From Faecalibacterium sp. I3-3-33 (lineage in GTDB: Bacteria; Bacillota; Clostridia; Oscillospirales; Ruminococcaceae): a stretch of 64,000 nucleotides of DNA. The translations under genes and the position numbers were made by a program. Shown here piece by piece: positions 60,034 to 64,000 of the stretch; positions within the stretch are counted from its first letter, which is position 1, and the number at the start of each line of letters is the position of its first letter. Below the pieces are notes generated by a model that was given only the letters and a program-made list of their open reading frames with translations, made no database searches and was not told the DNA's origin. The DNA is taken from positions 992,001 through 1,056,000 of the forward strand of contig NZ_CP094469.1 of the NCBI RefSeq assembly GCF_023347295.1. Direction: 5' to 3'.

Positions 60034-60393
60034 ATGTTTTACGCTGGATTTGATATGCTGTTCAGCATTCTGTTTCCCATCCTGTTCCTTGTGGTTTTGG
60101 GTATGATCCTATACACCATCATCGGAAATATCAGCACATGGAATAAAAACAACCATTCGCCGCGGCTGACTGTTCCGGCAACGGTTGTGGCAAAGCGAAC
60201 GGAAGTTTCTCGCCACCATACAGACGATACGATGGCGCATACGTTCACGACCTATTATGTGACCTTTCAGGTAGAGAGCGGCGACCGCATGGAGCTTACC
60301 GTAAGTGGTTCGGACTACGGAATGCTTGTGGAGGGCGACATTGGAAAGCTGAGTTTTCAGGGCACCCGCTATCTTGGGTTTGAGCGGAACTAA
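60034..60393 (+). CDS. DUF2500-family membrane protein
   Basis: A 119-residue protein. One N-terminal membrane helix (LFSILFPILFLVVLGMILYT), then a beta domain with PATVVAKRTEVSRH, TTYYVTFQVESGDRMELTVS and GDIGKLSFQGTRYLGFER, the DUF2500 pattern. The domain should face the outside or the cytoplasm depending on topology. GGAGG precedes ATG 60034 by 6 bases; likely one operon with DUF6054. Confidence 0.85.
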   Translation: MFYAGFDMLFSILFPILFLVVLGMILYTIIGNISTWNKNNHSPRLTVPATVVAKRTEVSRHHTDDTMAHTFTTYYVTFQVESGDRMELTVSGSDYGMLVEGDIGKLSFQGTRYLGFERN

Positions 60394-60427
60394 GCGTTCT
60401 CCCACATTATATAGTATGGAGTGCTGT

Positions 60428-61150
60428 ATGAATGATCTGTTTATCCAAGGGCTGACCATCGACTGGAACAGAGTTCGCCCATACAATTATGTTCGTCAGA
60501 TTCCTGCCATCAGCGGAATCGACACTTTTACATTCCATAAGCCCATTACGTTCTTTGTTGGCGAAAATGGAAGCGGAAAATCTACGCTTCTGGAAGCAAT
60601 CGCTGTTGCTTACGGCTTCAACGCAGAGGGTGGAACGAAGAACTATTCATTTTCCACATACAACTCCCATTCGGAACTATGTGAGGCTATGACGATTTCC
60701 AAGGGGTATCGCAGACCAAAGTTCGGGTATTTTCTCCGAGCAGAGAGTTTCTATAATGTAGCCACCAAGGAAATCGACTATTCCGATGACGATCATCCCT
60801 CCAAAGGCTATCACCAAAAATCACACGGTGAAAGTTTCCTCGCCATTGTGCAGGACTACATGGGTGCAGATGGAGTCTATATTTTTGACGAGCCGGAAGC
60901 CGCTTTATCCCCGCAGCGGCAGCTCACGTTACTGATCAACATTTATCGGTGTGCCCAAGAAGGGGCGCAATTCATTATCGTATCACATTCACCCATTCTC
61001 CTCGGAATGCCTGATGCTGAGATTTTTAGCTTCGACAATGGCACGATTCATCCTTGTCAGTATGAAGATACGGACAGCTACGTTATCACCAAAACATTTG
61101 TAAATAATCGGCAGCATTTTTTGAACCAGCTTCTGAATGAAGAAACATAA
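60428..61150 (+). CDS. AAA/ABC-type ATPase of the AAA_21 class
   Basis: A 240-residue stand-alone ATPase: Walker [17 protein letters not shown], signature-like SHGESFLAI, Walker B VYIFDEPEAALS and H-loop IVSHSPIL. No membrane or nuclease part is attached. Such ATPases occur with diverse partners, including defence systems. ATG at 60428 follows GGAG by 6 bases. It is followed 21 bases later by a coiled-coil protein gene. Confidence 0.85.
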   Translation: MNDLFIQGLTIDWNRVRPYNYVRQIPAISGIDTFTFHKPITFFVGENGSGKSTLLEAIAVAYGFNAEGGTKNYSFSTYNSHSELCEAMTISKGYRRPKFGYFLRAESFYNVATKEIDYSDDDHPSKGYHQKSHGESFLAIVQDYMGADGVYIFDEPEAALSPQRQLTLLINIYRCAQEGAQFIIVSHSPILLGMPDAEIFSFDNGTIHPCQYEDTDSYVITKTFVNNRQHFLNQLLNEET

Positions 61151-61171
61151 TGCCGGGAAAGGACATTCCAT

Positions 61172-62107
61172 ATGAGTGATTCTACGTTGAAAGAGCTTTG
61201 GCAGCAGGTCGCTGAAAAGAAAAGCTGCGAAGCAAAACAGAAAGAACTGACCGCCCAGAGAGATACGCTTGCTGATCGCCTGAAAAAGCTGGAAAAATCC
61301 AAGCTGGCAGAGCAGGCTGATGTGGACCGTCTGGAGGAACACAGCCTTGCCGCATTTTTCTATCAGGTGATCGGAAAAATGGATGAAAAGCTGGACAAGG
61401 AACGGCAGGAAGCCTATGCAGCCCGTGTCAAGTACGATGCGGCTCTCCATGACCTTTCTTCCGTTGATGCCGACTTGGATCAGATTCAAAATAGACTGGC
61501 ACGGCTGTCCGATTGCGAAAGGCAGTATCAAGCTGCTCTTTCCGAAAAAATCAAAAGCATCAAAGCATCTGCCCACCCTGCCGCACAGCAGGTTGCGGAA
61601 AGCGAAAGCCGTATTGCCGCGCTGAAAGTCCAAAAACGGGAGCTGCTGGAAGCTATCAACGCCGGAAAGACCGCCCTGCATACGGTCAATGAAGTTCTGG
61701 AAACCCTCGACAATGCCGAGGGCTGGAGCACATGGGACGTAATGGGCGGCGGTTTGATGGCCGATCTTGCCAAGTATGAGGAACTGGACGATGCACAGGA
61801 ACAAATCGAACAGCTCCAAGTGGAACTGCGGCGGTTCAAAACTGAGCTTGCCGATGTTGAGATCACCGCAGACCTTCAGGTTACGGTGGACAGCTTTCTG
61901 AAATTTGCAGATTTCTTCTTTGACGGCCTCTTTGCAGACTGGGCGGTTCTGGATCACATCAATCAGGCACAGAGCAGGGTGGAAAACACCAAGGATCAAA
62001 TCAAGCGAGTCCTTGCACTTCTGAAAAAGATGCGCGAAGATGTTGATGTCCAAATCGCTGACGAAAAAGAAAAGCAGGAGCAGCTTGCGGTGGAAACTGA
62101 GCTGTAG
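61172..62107 (+). CDS. coiled-coil protein of unknown function
   Basis: A 311-residue almost wholly helical protein. Long heptad-rich segments flank a short central motif near residue 187, GWSTWDVMGGGLMADLAKYE, and an aromatic stretch LKFADFFFDGLFADWAVLDH. The Trp/Gly-rich motif looks conserved and may be a membrane- or partner-contact site. No signal peptide. It lies directly after the ATPase gene, suggesting a functional pair. Confidence 0.7.
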   Translation: MSDSTLKELWQQVAEKKSCEAKQKELTAQRDTLADRLKKLEKSKLAEQADVDRLEEHSLAAFFYQVIGKMDEKLDKERQEAYAARVKYDAALHDLSSVDADLDQIQNRLARLSDCERQYQAALSEKIKSIKASAHPAAQQVAESESRIAALKVQKRELLEAINAGKTALHTVNEVLETLDNAEGWSTWDVMGGGLMADLAKYEELDDAQEQIEQLQVELRRFKTELADVEITADLQVTVDSFLKFADFFFDGLFADWAVLDHINQAQSRVENTKDQIKRVLALLKKMREDVDVQIADEKEKQEQLAVETEL

Positions 62108-62176
62108 GGTTGGAGTGTTCGCTTATGTAATATGCTCAATTCGACAACTCGGAATTTGACAAAGGAACGTGACCAT

Positions 62177-62434
62177 ATGAAAAACAACAGCCCGCAAAAG
62201 CACGCTTTCATTTCTTGTCTCATCTTGGTAACAGGAATATTGCTCGTGGTAATAGGCGCAATGACAACAAAGGAGTACAAAATCAACCTGTGCCTGTTAA
62301 TCGGTGCAATAGTTGTTATTGGCGGCATTGTATATCATCTCATTATGATGAAATGTCCTTATTGTGGCTGCTCGCTTGTTGGTTATAGACCAATCCCTAA
62401 AGAGTGCCCAAAGTGTCATAAAAAGTTTGAATAA
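62177..62434 (+). CDS. 85-residue membrane protein with zinc ribbon
   Basis: Two membrane helices (AFISCLILVTGILLVVIGAM and LLIGAIVVIGGIVYHLIMM) followed by CPYCGCSLVGYRPIPKECP and KCH, a four-Cys zinc ribbon. ATG at 62177 follows AAGGAA. It closes the small cargo cluster; a terminator follows. Confidence 0.7.
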   Translation: MKNNSPQKHAFISCLILVTGILLVVIGAMTTKEYKINLCLLIGAIVVIGGIVYHLIMMKCPYCGCSLVGYRPIPKECPKCHKKFE

Positions 62435-62458
62435 TAATCGATCTTTATTACATCCCTT

Positions 62459-62493
62459 GCGGGCAACCCCAAAACGGTTGCCCGCTATTTTTA
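62459..62493 (+). terminator. intrinsic terminator before the giant element gene
   Basis: GCGGGCAACC pairs perfectly with GGTTGCCCGC over a 7-base loop, followed by TATTTTTATA. It is very similar in layout to the terminator at 857-890. Confidence 0.85.
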
Positions 62494-62522
62494 TACCCTA
62501 AAATCTGAAAAAGGAGGCCAAA

Positions 62523-64000
62523 ATGCCAAGCAAAACCGAAGAATACCTTGCCCTTGCCCAGCGCACGGCGAACGGCTTGACTCGGTACTGGGAAAGCTGG
62601 ACGGATTACCTGACCACTGCATCCCGGCTGTACAAGTACAGTTTTGCAGACCAGTTGATGATCTACGCTCAGCGACCCGATGCCACAGCCTGCGCCGATT
62701 ACGACATCTGGAACAACCGCATGAACCGGTATGTCCGGCGTGGCTCCAAGGGCATCGCCCTGTTGGACGAATCCAGCGGATACCCGCGTCTGCACTATGT
62801 GTTTGATGTGTCGGACACCGGAGTACGGCGCAATTCTCGCGACCCGGAACGATGGGAAATGAATGACGACCTTTTCAAGCCGGTGTCTGAGATGCTGACC
62901 GCAGAATACGGCATCAGCCATGAACGGCTCAGCCAGCAGCTCGTAAATATTGCGGAGAAGCTGGTTAACGATTATTGGGACAACAACAGCGGCGACATCC
63001 TCAACATCGTTGACGGCTCTTTCTTTGATGATTATGATAGTAGTGGAAAGGAACTTCAGTTCAAGGCCGCTGCGACAATGAGCGTCACCTACACTCTATT
63101 AGAACGATGCGGGTTTGAACCGGAAGGCTACTTTGACAAGGATGACTTTCAGGCCATCCACACCTTTTCCACACCCGATGCAGTCTATGCGCTGGGTGCC
63201 GCTACCAGCGACATCAGCCGCGAGGTCTTACGCAAAATCGAGCGCACCGTAAAAACCACCATCCGCCGCCGAAACAATGAAAGGAGTCAGCATGAATATG
63301 AGCAGCAATCTGAACTACACGCAGACCGGGGATTACCTTCTCCCGAACCTGACCCTGAACCAGCCCCGGAAGCCGCTGGGCAAGTACGGCAGGCTGTGCC
63401 GGACGTATCTGATGAACCATCGCCCGGTACTGTACAACACGATGCTCCTGAACGGGAGCCTGTACCCGCACCTGATGGAGGTGGAGCAGACGGCAGAGAG
63501 CCGGATGCAGCAGATGATGGCCGAACTGCTGAAGCAGAACCCGGCCCCGGACAAAGCGCAGAACCAACTGATGTGGGTGCAGCACATGAACAGTCTGAAA
63601 GCGCAGGCAGAGGAACTGGTGATGACGGAGCTGATCTACAGCTAAGTTTTCTGGATGCCGTCCTCCCCACCGAAGCCCAGCAAATCGAAAAAATCGACCG
63701 AGCGGAGAGCGAAAAAACGCCCTCCGCTTTTGTTTTGTCGCAGGCTGAAATTGAAAACGAACTGCGTAAGCATGGTTCTGGGTTTGCAGGTGGCAAGCAG
63801 CGCATTATGACACTGTACCAGACCCAGCCTGACCGCAAACTCCGTGCCAAAGCACTGGCAAAGGAGTACGGCATTGGTGGGCACTCCCACGATTTTCTGG
63901 ACGGAAGCCGGGGTTTTGTGAACCACGACTGGAAGGGACTGGAATTTGACCATTACCCTGACCACCAGAAAATCACCCTGAAATGGGCGCAGGTGGAAAA
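62523..64000 (+). CDS. N-terminal part of the giant helicase/methylase-type element protein (3' end outside the window)
   Basis: The frame is open from ATG 62523 (AAGGAGG 6 bases upstream) to the window edge, at least 492 codons. It starts EYLALAQRTANGLTRYWESW, then YKYSFADQLMIYAQRPDATA and NRYVRRGSKGIALLDESSG, the beginning of the very large element proteins that carry SNF2-like helicase and N6-adenine methylase domains (LtrC-like region). Residues about 257-375 are a Pro/Glu/Asp/Ala-rich, probably disordered linker, within which the complete tnpV gene lies in another frame. After it, LSQAEIENELRKHGSGFAGG and later GGHSHDFLDGSRGF continue the protein. The helicase part would be beyond the window. 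Confidence 0.8.
   Translation, partial: MPSKTEEYLALAQRTANGLTRYWESWTDYLTTASRLYKYSFADQLMIYAQRPDATACADYDIWNNRMNRYVRRGSKGIALLDESSGYPRLHYVFDVSDTGVRRNSRDPERWEMNDDLFKPVSEMLTAEYGISHERLSQQLVNIAEKLVNDYWDNNSGDILNIVDGSFFDDYDSSGKELQFKAAATMSVTYTLLERCGFEPEGYFDKDDFQAIHTFSTPDAVYALGAATSDISREVLRKIERTVKTTIRRRNNERSQHEYEQQSELHADRGLPSPEPDPEPAPEAAGQVRQAVPDVSDEPSPGTVQHDAPEREPVPAPDGGGADGREPDAADDGRTAEAEPGPGQSAEPTDVGAAHEQSESAGRGTGDDGADLQLSFLDAVLPTEAQQIEKIDRAESEKTPSAFVLSQAEIENELRKHGSGFAGGKQRIMTLYQTQPDRKLRAKALAKEYGIGGHSHDFLDGSRGFVNHDWKGLEFDHYPDHQKITLKWAQVE
63292..63645 (+). CDS. TnpV-family protein encoded inside the giant gene in another frame
   Basis: A 117-residue TnpV protein (YLLPNLTLNQPRKPLGKYGR, CRTYLMNHRPVLYN, AQAEELVMTELIYS), clearly homologous to the protein at 38730. 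It has its own ribosome binding site, AAAGGAG 5 bases before ATG 63292. The whole gene overlaps the linker of the giant protein, whose frame stays open without a stop through the same 354 bases. Confidence 0.75.
   Translation: MNMSSNLNYTQTGDYLLPNLTLNQPRKPLGKYGRLCRTYLMNHRPVLYNTMLLNGSLYPHLMEVEQTAESRMQQMMAELLKQNPAPDKAQNQLMWVQHMNSLKAQAEELVMTELIYS

Overview
The window looks like a chromosomal segment of a gut Oscillospiraceae bacterium, most like Faecalibacterium. The reasons are the moderately GC-rich coding style with AGGAGG-type ribosome binding sites, the carbohydrate-utilisation operon, periplasmic-sensor hybrid kinases, and a Clostridia-type conjugative element whose gene families (RepA_N, PcfB, TnpV, TnpW, CD1845-like, DUF6061, YodL) are typical of that group. 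The genus call is inference; no rRNA gene is present.

Bases 1-24,510 are ordinary chromosome. They hold a 5'-truncated hydrolase, a DUF454 membrane protein and a short-chain dehydrogenase. A translationally coupled minus-strand operon follows (TetR, GH2 glycosidase, GPH-family symporter, GH36 alpha-galactosidase) with a clear operator over its promoter. Next come a DctP-type lipoprotein beside the last 30 codons of a lost dctM, and then three large hybrid histidine kinases with one partner lipoprotein. The first kinase is preceded by a c-di-GMP-I (GEMM) riboswitch. The segment ends with a second TetR gene, an RNHCP-domain gene behind a structured leader, and two acetyltransferases.

At 24,511-24,570 lies the 3' part of a tRNA gene, the usual scar of site-specific integration. 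To its right is an AT-richer defence and toxin island: a VbhA-like antitoxin, a RES-domain protein and a Fic protein, then an oppositely oriented XRE repressor, AAA+ ATPase and S8 protease operon of the IetAS type.

From about 31,300 to the right edge the window is a conjugative-element backbone: RepA, ParA, ParB, PcfB, the N-terminus of the VirD4 coupling protein, a large serine recombinase, TnpV, MobA/MobL relaxase, primase-helicase, TnpW, a topoisomerase III remnant, YodL protein and a helicase-type giant protein. It is degenerate: VirD4 is cut after its Walker A, no VirB4/VirB6/NlpC genes are seen, the relaxase has an in-frame amber codon, and topoisomerase III lost its catalytic half. The backbone is split at 40.2-52.0 kb by an insert with an IS630-family element, two MacB-like ABC exporters, a secreted protein and a LytTR two-component system. 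Cargo near 58.8-62.4 kb includes a dehydrogenase and a five-gene cluster of small proteins, an ATPase and a coiled-coil protein.

The observations most worth checking are a tnpV gene encoded in another frame inside the disordered linker of the giant protein, the leader-peptide/pseudoknot leader before the RNHCP gene, the RES gene lodged inside a Fic toxin-antitoxin pair, the twin operators of the IetAS-like operon, and the riboswitch-controlled kinase.
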